NCBI RefSeq assembly: GCF_029784165.1
Contig: NC_073695.1
Location: 57,860,790 to 57,924,789, forward strand
Direction of reading: 5' to 3'
Source of the DNA: Wyeomyia smithii
Taxonomy: Eukaryota > Arthropoda > Insecta > Diptera > Culicidae
Length of the DNA stretch: 64,000 nucleotides
Position numbers and translations under genes: made by a program. The notes beneath the pieces are model-generated. The model did not search any database, had not been told where the DNA came from, and saw only the letters and a program-made list of their open reading frames with translations. Below are positions 34,135 through 46,789 of the stretch, one piece after another. How positions within the stretch are numbered: the stretch's first letter is position 1; each line of letters starts with the position of its first letter.

Positions 34135-37100
34135 TTACTTCTTATCCTCGATAGCAGGTTTTCCGGTGTGCCAGATTGGGACGTATTTCTCCACCTTCGG
34201 TGCTGGAAGACCGATTCTCGGGGCAGTGACGGTGAGCACTCCGTCCGAGGAGAGCGATGAGACGATGAGGTTTGCGTCGTATCCGACTGTGGGAAAATGT
34301 GAAAGATATAGGGAGATAAATTAGTATCCTAAAGAGTCAAAAATTAACCTATTTTTTAAATGCTCCGATTCACAGGGTTTCAAACTTTTTCAACACTGAT
34401 TTGAGACCAAATCGTCGTTTTAATCTACACATTTTTGAGCTTCATGGATTGGAAACTTCGAATCAATAACCATGTTTGGAATTTTCAGTTTTCTCAAAAA
34501 AGAAAAGTTGTTGATTGAAAGAAAAAATATTCAAAATGTGATATTAAATGAATAGTCCTAACCTACTATTTATCGTATACCAGGTGTTCAATTTATCGAA
34601 CAGTTCTTCAGAATTTGTTTACCAATAACTGGAATGAGATAAACGGATTCCGTTTTTTGTATTTGATAGCTAAATGAATCAATGAACTTCTACGGCAGTA
34701 TCGTACTGTGAAACTAATGGCAAATTTGTAATTGGTTTTTCGAATGTCAAATATGAACGATGTTGTCGAAGTAGAAAAATTGGTCAACTTTTTATTTCCG
34801 ATTTTTCAAAAGTTCTCTGCATTTTCTGAGTTGTTACCAAAAAGTGTTATTGTGATTGAGAAAGCCAGCTTTATCTGTATTATGGTTATGTTTACATTCA
34901 CGGAGGTATATCATATTTGCATGGCTTGAATAATTAACCAGACGAAGATTACTTTGGACTTTTTACAGTCTATCAGTTTGCTGTTAAAGAGTGAATTATG
35001 TTGTATTGACCATGCATTGCAATGATTTTATGATTGTTGTCGGAGTACCACGAATTCTCTATTCTCAACTTTTTACCAAATGTTTTGGAGTAATGTCAAG
35101 TCTCAAAAAAAAAAAAAACGTAAACAATTTTTCTTAAGAATTTGTTTTTCGACATCAACTATCTCAAAAACCTTGTTTCTCATGAAAACTACAAAAGGTC
35201 AGCTATAAACAAAGATGACTAGAACAAGATACCTGACTCTTGCAGAATTCATCAGATATGATTGTCGCTGCGCGTGAGCAAAAGTCGAACTAACTTATAC
35301 ACTGGTAATATGATGTATAATTAACGTCAAAATCAACAGACGACAAGACCAAAACATGACTACTAAAAGGTGAAACAACTGTACGATGATAATATGTACA
35401 AATTTTTAGTTCTCAAATATGAAACTTTCCGGAAGAATCAAGAATTATCAGCGCATTATTCAAAATCAAGCGTACCATCAGAACTTCCTGATAACCGCTG
35501 TGAGCACGCTCTTCAGCCAATTTTTGCACTCTTGCCGAGGTTAATAAAGCAAAAATCGGGTGCCCCGGTGAACTAGACCTGCAAAAGTTCTGAAACCTGG
35601 TTTGCGACATATCAAACTTTAAGTTTTGGTAGAATGGGACCTGAAAATAAATATAACTTCTCAATATAAACACTCTGACAGTCAATTTCACACTTTCCTT
35701 TCGTACTTTGAAGTGCAAAAAATATGGCAATAGCATTAAGTGCAAAAATTAACAATATCATCAATCTGCATGTTATCTTAAACGTCGATCTGACCAAACT
35801 GCTACACCTTTTTCATATACAATCTTGAACAGCTCAACGATCGATGACGGACTATGCACGATGAATCGGTTTGGCTCATAGTGACAATTTTATGAGAATT
35901 TAAGTCATCAGATGGCAGCACTAACCGTCGGAGATCGGTCGTGTTCAAAATGTATGAAAAATATGGAAGTTAGTTATCTTGTTCTAATTATCTTTGCTAT
36001 AAATCTATGATTGTCTATCATTGAGAAATGAAAACAAATAGTGAACATTTTCTAAGAAAGAGGAAAAAAATAAGGTCAGAATAGTTTGTTCGTTTTCTAT
36101 AATGTCTTCGGCAAAATTGTAAACGATAATTTTGTCCTTCCATAAAAAATATACCGTAAGATACCGTATATGTGATATTATTTTTTGAGAAGGAACATAG
36201 CAATATGATTATAAATTTAATATCACACAAACCCACATTTTAAAAAACTGATTTTTTACGAAAATTACACAATGTTAGCTAAACACTGATAGTTGTTTAA
36301 CTTGAGCTTGAGCTTGACGACCACACATTTCTTAGTTGCTCCTCCGTAATGGTTCTGAACTAGTGAAGTTGCACAGAGAATCACGTACATGGCAAGCTGG
36401 GATTAGCTTACCATCTTCAATGTAAAACAATTCAGTAGCTTCCGCTTTGTATAGATCGATAACGGCGCCGGCCACGTCCTTACGGTCGTTAGGGGAAGAT
36501 TATAAGGAAGAAATTATAGCATTCGTGGTCGGAAACCGAGTTTACCGCTGCATCTCCACGACTGCGACGGATAGCACGAGTTGTGTCGCCTTGGTAAGTG
36601 ATGGAATCGAACGATGTTGCGTGCGAAGTTTACTCATTGAGAAGGTGAACAATGAGTTTCTTTTTTATCAAACACCGCGAAGCTATGCGAACGGCGCGCG
36701 CGAAAACCATTTACTGCTCGAAACTTCAAAGTGCCTAAGTATTTGTCTATTACCATTCCCGAGTACCCTGAAAAAACAAACGCGTTTCGGTAGACGCGGT
36801 TCGGTAAATGGTATATATTGCGTAGCCATTAGATAATCACGACATTTATCGACCGAACGACACCTACTCCGATTCACGATTCATATAAAAGCAACGGGTG
36901 GGCAATCTCCGGCTAAACGGTTAGACTGAGACCGGGTTCATTTCTAAATTTGTTCTGTGCTATTTGACGGAATCGAGCAAAGTTGCGCGCGAAGCTCGCT
37001 CATTATCATAACGAACGATGAGTATCTTTGTCGTCACATCCCGCGGTATTATGCGAGAGACGCACGCGGAAATCATCTTCCACCCAAATCATCAATAAAT

Positions 37101-40100
37101 TTATATAAATTTCTTTTATCAATCTCGAATACCCTTAACTCTGAAAAGATAATCTATTTCTGGCGTTAATTTGATGCATGGATTTTTAATAATTTAAAAT
37201 GAAAGTTTTTTTTCCTGAATTCAATAATGAGAGAAAAATGTAGAGAACAAATGTAACCTTGTAAAAAAAAATATATATACTCGCTTATTTTTCGTCGGTC
37301 TAGTTCCGCCACTGTTGTTGTGCCAATCACCGACGTCCTGGAGGCGACTCCACCCAGGACCACAACTAACGACCCGTTGATTAACGGACCAACGGCTTTA
37401 CTTCTTTATGCGGTGGAAGGCGTGATCCCAGAGATTTTTCGCCTCAGAAAATCTCCCGGTGTCGGCTAGGATTGAATCTAGACCAGTTGGGTTGGTTGTG
37501 AGTGGATCACGCCACCCCACAACCATTGAATTGTCAAAAATCAATCTTATTATGTGTCCCGTTTTATAAAACCATTTGTCCCGTTTCTGTCTCGAGAAAA
37601 TTTGGTCAGTCTAGGACAATCCCAAATTGATTCAAGAAAAAAATTAAAATTTTTTAAAATATTTGAAAAAACTGTGAAAAATAAAAAAAGTAATTAGATT
37701 CAATTAGAACAGGATATCGAACGTCTTCGGCAAAAGTTTTGTTCGGCAGGTTTTTTTATAAGACGGCGGCAGAAAACCGGCCGAAGAAAACCATTGCCGA
37801 AGGCGTTTGACCCCCTATTTTATTTTTTTATTTTTCAAATTTTTTTCAATTATTTTAGAATTTTGAGTTTTTTTTTTCTAAAAGAAATTTTGAAAATAAA
37901 AAAAAGGAAATAGAAAAAAAAAAGAGTAGACAAATCAACACACACTGTTTAAAATTTTTCTTTACGTTTGCAGGCAGTTACATTAAAAATAACTACACGA
38001 TATAATTTATTTGTAAGCAATTTGTTTTCTGACTTTTAGGGGGATGAGTCCAAAATAAAATTCTTTTTATTTATTCGAAAATAGCAAAACATTTATGTAA
38101 ATTAAATCTAGATAAACATTTCAAAAGGTCTCATCTGCTTTCATCGTCTTTTCGGAGCGTCTTTTCATTTTAATAATGGTTCAGCTTTAGTAACTCTCCC
38201 CAGCTTGGTTTTCGTTCAGAAGGCTAGAGTGATCCCTCCGCTATCAACTTATGCAAAAATCCTGTCATCAAAGATATCTAATAAGTTTTGGGGGTTTGAA
38301 TGAAAGTGATCGATCAAAAAATCGATCAAAGCAAATGTTACTCTAGAAATGGAAAAAATCTGATTCGATTTTATATAGGATTCGATTATATATAGTGAAA
38401 AAAAAATAGAGACTATACATTAGGCTGTCCTAAAAAAATCGATGTTGAAAAAGTCAAGGCGCTCATCCTTAAATTAAAGCGGGATTCATGACGAAAATGT
38501 ATATAGAAAAAGGTCCTTGATATCTTATGGGAGGCTGAGATATTGACATTTTTACATGTAATGGAAAACTAAGCGTTTGTACAAAAATGCCAAAAAAGGT
38601 CTGACGTTTGGGCGATTGATTAAATAGTGATTCAAATGTTGATCATAGCCATAACGTATGTTCAGAGAAGTTACAGGATATTCAAAAATGCATCTTTTAA
38701 TGTAGAATGATGGGTGGTAAAACCACCAATGAGGGAGATAGAAAATTTATTTTTTAATCAAATTGAGATAGACGCAAGGTGTCTTCGACAAAATTTTAAG
38801 TTATCTCAAACCAAGAAACTTTGCCGAAGACATCATGTTTCTATCTCTTACGAGCGAAATAAAGTTTTTGATGAGGAGGCACTAAAGTTGCAATTTTCGT
38901 TTTAACTTTTATACCAGATTTTTCCGAAGTTTTAAACCTTCTACCAAGTTATCAGCCATCCAAAAGTGCACTTGTTCTCTAAATATTGCTATGTTTTATC
39001 TCCCAAAATAAAGAAAAAAGTTATTTGTCATAGTAAAAATGCTTTGTTTTTCCTCACATATAAAAAAATACAATATTTCAGCTGTAAGATATCGAGGATC
39101 TTTGTTTATGTAATTTTTTCATAAATCCCGCTTTCTAGTAAAATTTTTAGTTTCTTATTGAATATTTGTTTTGACGTGGGACTACGTCTTTGTTTACTAT
39201 ACTGGGATGCATTCTGTAAAATTGGAAATGAAACTGGCAAATGTTGCGCCAGATTTCAAACGTTAATAACAGCATAACCTCATGATGGACAACAATAACC
39301 AATATGTTGTTGGATAGATAAAATGTGTAACAATTTTTTAAAACGCTAGTTATCATTATTACTCCACTGCTCAGCGGTGAAAATTGACAAAAAGTTACAG
39401 GGAAACTTACGCGAACAATGAACCAATTACATGCGCGCATCCCTAGCACAGACGACGTGAATGGACACCATCCGTTCCCCGTGATATTCTCTGTATCAAT
39501 ATCGATATAAAAATTGACAGAGTCTCCCCGTCCCAATAGGTCAATTTATTTTTGCTGCGATGAGCTTAGACTAAAATGATGTCTCGAAGGTAAAAGTTTT
39601 CCGAAAAGTTTGAAACAATCCCCAATCTTGAACAATTTCTGAACCTGCTATCAAAACCTCATAAAAACTGATGTCTTGAAAAAAAAACATGCCGGTGGAA
39701 GCAACAGTACCAGTGGAGTAAAGAACCGCAGGTCTCTCGTCGTCTATGATTGCAGCGGTACTCTTCTATTCGTCCATTTCAGCGGTACACTTCTATTTGT
39801 ACTGCAGCAGTACTATTCATATTGCACTGGTACACTTTTGTGCGTACATTTCTATTCGTGTGCAATCGAGGAAAAACTGCAATGCTGCTGTTGATGGTGA
39901 TTGAATGTTTATCTCATAAATATGATAACCATTAACTATTCAACAAGAATTGTAAATTTTGCAACGGATATTTATCCAGTTTTATCTTCGATATTCACCA
40001 AATAATCGTGACCGGATAGTATCGAAAGAGTAAATTTCGCATAAACACATTTATAGAAGAGTAAGAGCCTGCGAATGCTTGTGAATTTTTGGTTCATTTA

Positions 40101-42794
40101 CTAGGATTCATTAGAATCTCCTTTTACATTTCAAAATGGTTAGATGATATATTATTATTCAAAGCTTCACCATAATAAAGCAGTCTTCGTAATACAGCGA
40201 ATGTAGTTGTAAGTAAATGAAAAAAATTGTCAAGCAAAAAACGAAAATGGAATTGTTGATTGTTATGATTTTTTTGCTGGAACTTGTTAATAATTTTGTA
40301 AGACATATCTTCTTATGTTTACCAATTAATTAACCTTCGTAAGGGCTTCTATATTATTTTGAAAGTAAGAACCATATAATAGATTTGATTTAATCAGAGT
40401 TAAATAAGACAAAACAGTTTAATAAAATAACGTAAGTATTATTGGATTTGGTTTTCGAGGATATAGAGTTAATTTTGACTTTGACGCATTACGAGAAATT
40501 CTTGGTGCTTTTTCAACAAGAATGATATGCTTGTGCCTTGTCAAATACATGTTTTTTGCACAAAAGAATACTGCAGGCTAATACTAATATCGCCAAATAT
40601 ATACGATATTCTTTCGAGTGTTGTTGAATATATTTCGAAAAATTGATTTCCAGGGGAGGCTGAAAATAGAAATACGTACAGTCGCTGAGGCTCTGTATAG
40701 TTTGTAACAAAAATCACCTTATTACAGTGTTTAGTCCCACGTCACCATTTCATACAACCCTAGGGCTGTATACCTTGTAGTATTTTGTATGTGTTTGGGT
40801 TTTTTTTTCTAAAAATTATGGAAAAAATTCACTTTTTTGCGATGTTTAATGGGCTCTGTGAGTCAAATAACTGAATGCGAGGCTGAACCAAACCATGTAA
40901 AATATTCAAAAATAACCCTACAAAAATAAAAAAAAATATATGGAAAAATTTAGGAATAGAACAGAATTGCAAAAAGTGCAGAAAATAGGTTTTATAGCTA
41001 AAAAAAGTCATTTTTTCAAAATCGTTTAGGCTTGGGCAACCTGAAAGCAATTTTTTATAAAGTCGAAACGCTCTACAAAAATACTATTAATAACATTATC
41101 TTTTAATTTAGGGTTAAGCACCTTGAATTTCATCGCATCGAGCATCGATTTTCTGGGACCTGTAATTATATTTTAACGATGTTAAATGAGTTAAAAGATT
41201 ATTCCAAATCAAACATTCCATGTCGATTAACTTCGTGAATTCATTCGTTTTCAAGTTATTAGAGTTTTAAGTTGAGGAATTTGGATAATAAACATTAAAT
41301 TATCCAATAAATCCGAAATGGATCTTAATTTTTTTTTCTCTTGAAACTTCACATTATTCCAAAGCTTTTGATAAGACGACGTGGATGAAGAAATAAAAAA
41401 TAAATTTTACTTCAAAGTCAAGTTTTACACAATTTTACAAATCACAATTATTATATGATATTTTTTTTACGATATAAATTTTTATTGTGAAGCATTGTTA
41501 GTTCCCTAAAATTCATTCTTTGGCACGTTTTCTGTACAACCAAAGAGCTACAATGCTTTGAATGAAAATATGCTAAAATGCATACACCTTCTTAGAAAAT
41601 TACTCTTTAGTTCAAAAAATTTTTCCACCTGTGAAAAATACTTAGTTTACTTAGCCGTATATGTATGCGAAAATTCATTCTAATCGAAAATGGTCGATCA
41701 AATTTTTGTGTATTGAAAGTATTTTTTTACACAAGAGCTACTGACCGTTCAAACTGCGTAAAAAAACTGCGTTTTTTGAAAAAAAAAAATGACGTAAAGA
41801 ACGCGTTATTTAGAAAATAAAAGTAAAAGTTTTCAAATGACATTTAACATGTTTAAAATTTAAAAAAATCAAAAGACAAATTGGAAAGAAAAAAAAATAA
41901 CTATCAACTATAGACAACATTTAAGTAGAAATCGCAGCTTTTGCGATGCATTTTTTCAGGACCTGCTGAAAATGATTTTGTAGGTTGAATTTTAAAAAAA
42001 TTTTTTAAGAGTTGATTTCCTTGGAGTGAAAAAAACGCTGATATTTAAAGAGCAAAAACGAAAAAATGACATATAACTTCATTGTTACACTTCAGCAGCT
42101 GGAAAAGTCAATTTTATGTAACGACGTAATTAAATTAGAAAATAAATAATCCAAAATATCAGCAATAAAAAAATCTAGTTGACTAATCATTAACTAATCT
42201 ACTAACTCTTCTCATATTCGATATTTTCTCTTTCGAATTTTTTGAAAATTTGTAAAGATTTGTGAAACATTGTCGCAAATATTTTTCATTAGTTAATCGA
42301 ATAAATTGTACTACTCGTTGGTTATGATTAAAAAGTAATAACAGCACACTTGTCACACTCAAAGCAACACCCTTCATCTACTCACTCGGAATCAGGTAGC
42401 GCCGTGAGAACTGTCTGGCGACGTAGCCCAGTTCATCACGTTTTTCCTCGTGCTTTCCCTCGATGGTAACGTACTTGTCCGTTTTTCTAACGGTAACCTC
42501 GTGCGGCGCAAACTGGTGGACGTCCACCTCGATGGTGAACTTTTCGCGATCCGAGTCCACCCGGGAGCCGACGTCTCGCAGGCTAAAATATTTCCACGGG
42601 CGCCACAGGCTGGACCAGCGGAGCGGTGGCAGCGGTGGGTGCCGCCAGAAGAACGGATCATCCGCCAGTACCTCATGGGTGATGGATTTTTCCAGGACCC
42701 GGTTGTACAGGGGTAAATCCCAGTCATCCCACCAGCTGCGGTACTGCACCGGAACGAGCGACATCGTGCTAGTGCTGCGAACTAACGGCGCCAT
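34135..42794 (-). CDS. Small heat-shock protein sHSP-2, split by an 8.1-kb intron
   Basis: Two exons on the minus strand: 42386-42794 and 34135-34286. Exon 1 ends LIP+A at donor GTGAGT. Exon 2 follows a CCCACAG acceptor and reads GYDANLIVSSLSSDGVLTVT. The splice gives 186 aa, or 176 aa from the second Met (42764), which matches the family start MSLVP and may be the true start. The alpha-crystallin domain (about residues 82-160) is divided by the intron; without exon 2 it would lack its last strands and the VPI motif (172-174). The intron falls at exactly the codon and phase of the sHSP-3 intron, which strongly supports joining these exons. Exon 1 carries WWDD, HQFAPHEV and IEGKHEEKRDELG. A chaperone role is inferred from the family. 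The intron holds a truncated SINE and other repeats. Confidence 0.85.
36332..36478 (-). other. Coding-looking exon candidate inside the sHSP-2 intron
   Basis: On the minus strand an acceptor-like CTAAC...GTAAG is followed by an open frame, DVAGAVIDLYKAEATELFYI and onward, ending at a TAA after SSEPLRRSN. Amino-acid composition looks natural and the segment is GC-richer than its flanks. It does not match the phase of sHSP-2 exon 1, so it is not a simple alternative exon. I do not recognise the family; a gene or transposon fragment is possible. Confidence 0.3.
36590..37147. repeat. Diverged direct duplication, about 190 bp per copy
   Basis: 36590-36775 and 36952-37147 share ordered motifs: GGAATCGA(A/G)C, a GCGCG/GTGCG-GAAG block, CGCG(A/G)(A/T)..TATGCGA, and a CTCGA/CCCGAGTACCCT-type end. 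They flank a segment with ATATAAAAGC at about 36886. Perhaps duplicated promoter or LTR-like units; function unknown. Confidence 0.45.
37270..37526 (-). mobile_element. 5'-truncated SINE (family B), inverted
   Basis: Matches the 3' two thirds of the 31-kb SINE in reverse orientation (TTTTTCGTCGGTCTAGTTCC at one end, GATCACGCCACC at the other). The tRNA head is missing, consistent with incomplete reverse transcription. It lies inside the sHSP-2 intron, on the gene's strand. Confidence 0.85.
38476..39135. repeat. Inverted-repeat element in the sHSP-2 intron
   Basis: AAAGCGGGATTCATGACGAA through TATCTTATGGGAGGCTGAGA (about 38476-38545) recurs inverted at about 39068-39135 with several mismatches. 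Only a short degenerate ORF lies between the arms. Confidence 0.55.
39136..42385. other. AT-rich remainder of the sHSP-2 intron
   Basis: No gene or bounded element recognised; many A/T runs. A short tyrosine/serine-rich ORF at 39676-39894 arises from local GGTACAC/TTCTATT repeats. Confidence 0.45.
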
Positions 42795-42956
42795 CCGGGG
42801 TTACGAATGAATTCAAGCGGGTGAGTTTCGTCGGCGAGGGAATAATAAGAGACTTACTCTTATAAAACTATTCGGTCAAAAAAATGATAGTGTAATTTAT
42901 CGATTTAACAGCGTGACACAATACGAAAGCAATATATCAAGATAGTGGACGAGATG

Positions 42957-42970
42957 TTCGAGAACGATTC
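42957..42970 (-). promoter_or_regulatory. Possible heat-shock element upstream of sHSP-2
   Basis: TTCGAGAACGATTC contains one correctly spaced TTC-GAA pair and a third TTC shifted by one base. It lies about 165 bp upstream of the sHSP-2 start codon. Weaker than the sHSP-1 element. Confidence 0.35.
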
Positions 42971-43482
42971 TTTTGCGTCGCAGTTTAAATGGTAATTTTT
43001 GCAATTTTTTCCGTTTTCTTTCTACACTGTCGCGCACTTTTATCACTTTCACTAGCTACTACATACCTTGAATGAAGTTACGCGAATTGAACGAAATTGA
43101 AAGTTTTCGGCTGTACGCCAAGCGGAGGAAAATCGAGAACTTCCGAATCAGCTGACGATCAGAATGCTTTTGAACTTGCCACGCGTCGAAGCGCAAGTCG
43201 GGACCTAAGCTATTTTGAACACTTTGGTTTGGTACGTTAACGTTCGCGTTTGGCCGCTGAACTTGAACTGCTGCTACGGACGGGACCGTCGGAACGACTG
43301 TGGCTCGTGGCCTGCAGTCGGTTGGGATTTTGTTTTGATTCTATTCTACTCTGATTTTGCTGTTCATTTTTCGCGGGTGCTATCAGCCATTTGGCACAAC
43401 AATATATACTTCATAGATATAGTGCTTCGGAAACGTGAGCACGTTTGCTGCCAGGTAGATCTATTATGATTCGTCTCCTAGG

Positions 43483-43674
43483 TTACAGCGGTACCGTAAC
43501 TGATCCACCTCCTCTGCCGCGAGTGGCATAATATGATGATTCACGGGGTGGTGAGCGCAAACGGGGCTGCTTGTTGGGACCGTGCCAATGCTTGCTTGGA
43601 GCGTTCGCCCTGTGGAGACGCTGGGTCGATCTGTTTATGGCAAAAATAGCTGCCACGGTGGTATATCTTCCCAA
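43483..43674 (-). CDS. Uncharacterised short ORF or terminal exon
   Basis: A 63-codon frame without ATG follows an AG (GTATTAG) and reads NAPSKHWHGPNKQPRLRSPP, then ESSYYATRGRGGGSV. GC content and composition look coding, and the stop is a clear TAA. The preceding pyrimidine tract is weak. It could be the last exon of a minus-strand gene or a chance frame; no family recognised. Confidence 0.25.
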   Translation of the reverse strand: MGRYTTVAAIFAINRSTQRLHRANAPSKHWHGPNKQPRLRSPPRESSYYATRGRGGGSVTVPL

Positions 43675-43972
43675 CTAATACCTACTTGTATCACGATGAA
43701 CAATACACGCGAGTTTGATCAACCGTGAAGATCACTTAATTTGACGCGATTTTTTTAAAATCAGATGATTAATGCTATGGCGATTTGATTTTGTTTACAT
43801 GAAACCTGGTATTATAATAAAAAGTTAATTTTATTACCAGATGAAGGGTAATCGCACCTATGTTCTTCTCGACACCAGTATTCATCTAATGGCTCTTATT
43901 CGTCCAATTTACCGTTATATTTTACTGTTTTTTGTAAAGTAACTATTGTGAAATTGATTTGATAACGTATCA

Positions 43973-45155
43973 CACAAGGGTCAGAATTCGTGAAACGGAT
44001 CACTAAAAATCGCGATGTCTAATTTTTTCAAATAAGTATTAAAAACTTCAAGAGTTTCCCTCGAGAAGTTGGTTTTTCAATTTTTATTGAATTTGAGTAA
44101 GTTTACAAGTTGTTATTGTCATTTGAAATTTAGGTCAAAATTGTTTTGTTATATTTTTTCAATAGTTACTATTTAAAACAATATGTTGAAAATCTATGTT
44201 CTGGGGCACTGAAAAATCTGAAAAAAATCACAAGTATTTTTTAAGAAATTTCGAAACTGCCCTGAAAATTTCGCGGTGGTGATATTTTTTGATCAAAAGA
44301 TATGGGCCTTCAAAGTTGGTGCCAAGCGCATTTTCAAGCGAGAAGCGAATGAGCAGTACTACTATTGACAATCCCAGTTTCAGTTATATGCAAAAATTCT
44401 GTAAGGTTTGTAAAATTAGTTTAATAGAAATGATTTTTAGTTGCAAAATAGTCAAAATATGCTTGGTCTGTTACCCAATTTAATGATGAAGACAGTATAT
44501 TTTATGCCTCATACAACTCGCAAGCCTACCTACACATTTCACTATAAAAATAATGCAAAATTTAGTTAGGGGGCAACCGTACGGAACGCATCAGCGGGTT
44601 AAAATTGCCCGTGCTACTACTTTTAGCCATTATGGTGCACTTTTTGGTATGAGAACTGAAGAAAACTTGGTTTAGGAGCATTTCTCGCTTGAAAAATGCG
44701 TCGCGGCACCAACTTTGAAAGCCCATATCTTTTGATCAAAAAATATCACCACCGCGAAATTTTCAGGGCAGTTTCGAAATTTTGTCAAAAATACTTGTGA
44801 TTTTTTTCAGATTTTTCAGTGCCCCAGAACATAGATTTTCAACATTTGTTTTAAATAGTTACTATTGAAAAAATATTTTTTTCTCAAAAAAAAATATTTT
44901 CGTAAACTACAACTTAAGATGCATCTGCTGTGAAAATTTCATCGAATTCGATGCAATCTTTTTAAAGCTATGTCTGTTTAAAAACAATTTTGACCTAAAT
45001 TTCAAATGACAATAACAACTTGTAAACTTACTCAAATTCAATAAAAATTGGAAAATCAACTTCCCGAGTGAAACTCTTGAAGTTTTTAATACTTATTTGA
45101 AAAAATTAGACATCGCGATTTTTAGTGATCCGTTTCACGAATTCTGACCCACAAG
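43973..45155. mobile_element. 1.17-kb foldback element with 6-bp duplication
   Basis: 43979-45149 begins GGTCAGAATTCGTGAAACGG and ends with its complement. The arms (about 43979-44350 and 44670-45149) remain paired for some 370 bp. The right arm has about 110 bp (44880-44995) that the left arm lacks. CACAAG flanks both sides (43973-43978, 45150-45155). No transposase. A transcript would form a very long hairpin. Confidence 0.85.
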
Positions 45156-46789
45156 ACTTGGTGGCCTGGTCATGTTCGTTTTTGACGTAGAATTAATCAA
45201 AACGGACATAACGAAAACAAAACCGGGCGTCACGAAAATTGTCAAATTTAGAATGCTTATAACCGAGTTAGTTTCCAACGAATTACTTTCATTCTTGTAT
45301 ATTACGAAATATTTTGGTTCTCTGATGCTAACTATTGTACTATTGAAAAATATAGAGCCTTGTGTTGACCTCATATTTCGATTAATCAGAGCTGAAAAAC
45401 TGGGATGGTTTCTGGAGGCCCGTAATCAAACTCAGACTCCATTATAAAGTTTAAGATGGTTACTTCTGGTTTCTAGAGAACGACCTGGAATGGTCTTATA
45501 AGACCTGAAATCGACCCCAGCAGCAATTTTGAAATTCATGGTTGCAACTTCCGGTTCCCAAAACATAGTGTGAAATCACTCAAAACTTCCTAATATAGAT
45601 TTTTTTGGAAACAGAAAAATGCCCAGAGTCCGGAAATCATCTCCAGTTCAGTGGTACTTCAAGATGAAGCCTTCCGGTCCGGCTAGGCCCCCGCCTATGA
45701 AAATAATTTATAGTTATCATACCTTTGATTATTCTACCTGATTTTTATTCTGAAGTGTTCGAAGTTTGAGTCAAAACGGCACTTTTTAAATTCTTAGGCT
45801 AAATTTTCTCAAGTTGCAAAGATATTAGCAAAATAGCAATCGAAATTGTGGGTAAACCAAAGTGAACTTGATTGATTTTCCTTAAAATGCTGTAATTCGA
45901 GTAATAATACCATGTCATTTTTTCAGAAATACTGTGTACTTGACAAATTTTAAATTAAAGGCAGCACTGCCGCCCAAAGTTGATATTTTTTGCACTCCAT
46001 AATTGTTTTTTTTTTAAATGCAATGTCAATAACAAAATATTCAGAGATAGGTATAAGGAAACTTTGAAGAGAAGATTGCTTAAACTTTTTAGCTTTCACT
46101 CGAGTTTTGTTTATAATACCTTGGTGTATTAAGTGTTTTTCGTGTGAACTTTTCTCAGGAACACGATGAAACTATCAAATTTGAAACTAAAATATACTCA
46201 TTTCGCGAAAACGCAAAATAATTTCTCGAATGCAAAAAGCACGTATCCGACGACGTTTATTTCTATACATTTTTGCCATTATTGCCATTATTGACAGAAA
46301 TTAAGAGTTTTCGACAAAAACTTTTATCAAAAAAGTGAAGGGTCCCAAGAAGAGAGGGGCGGTCTAATCGGTTCTAATGTTGAGATTTTGGCATAGTGAC
46401 CTCATATGAATAACTCTCAAAACTTTGAGTAAAATTTGAAAAAGTTGTGAACCGTTTGTATTTTTTTGATACTCCTTGAATAACAAATTACGATAATGTG
46501 TGAGTAAATACTGCTCTGCTTATAAATGCCTGACAGTCCCATATGGTTTTTCATCAGTTTTGAGCAAGGTTGCATATGGGTCATTCCATACGAAGTGACC
46601 ACGAAAAAGCACAAACTTGGACACAACCATCACAGATTTTGCTCAAAACTGGGAGAATTATTCAGCTACTGTCACTTTGGAAAAATCCCAAATTTGGTGT
46701 CGATTGGAATACCCCCCGCTCTGTGGGACCCCCCTGTCTATTGCAAAGTCACGCATTTTTTGTTCAAAATCTCTTTTTTATTTTTCTTA
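45156..46789. other. Gene-free stretch
   Basis: 45420-45670 carries degenerate motifs (CTTCCGGTT, GGAAATCA(A/T)CTCCAG) shared with the 55.5-56.6 kb repeats. No gene supported. Confidence 0.45.

Noticed and set aside
34052..34324. 90-codon plus-strand ORF
   Set aside because: It is the antisense of sHSP-2 exon 2, whose minus-strand reading gives a conserved alpha-crystallin C-terminus.
36447..36836. 129-codon plus-strand ORF
   Set aside because: It overlaps one of the two diverged direct repeats and the second copy does not keep the frame.
42450..42810. Plus-strand ORFs of 88 and 115 codons opposite sHSP-2 exon 1
   Set aside because: Antisense shadows; composition is Arg/Ser-rich and unlike any family.
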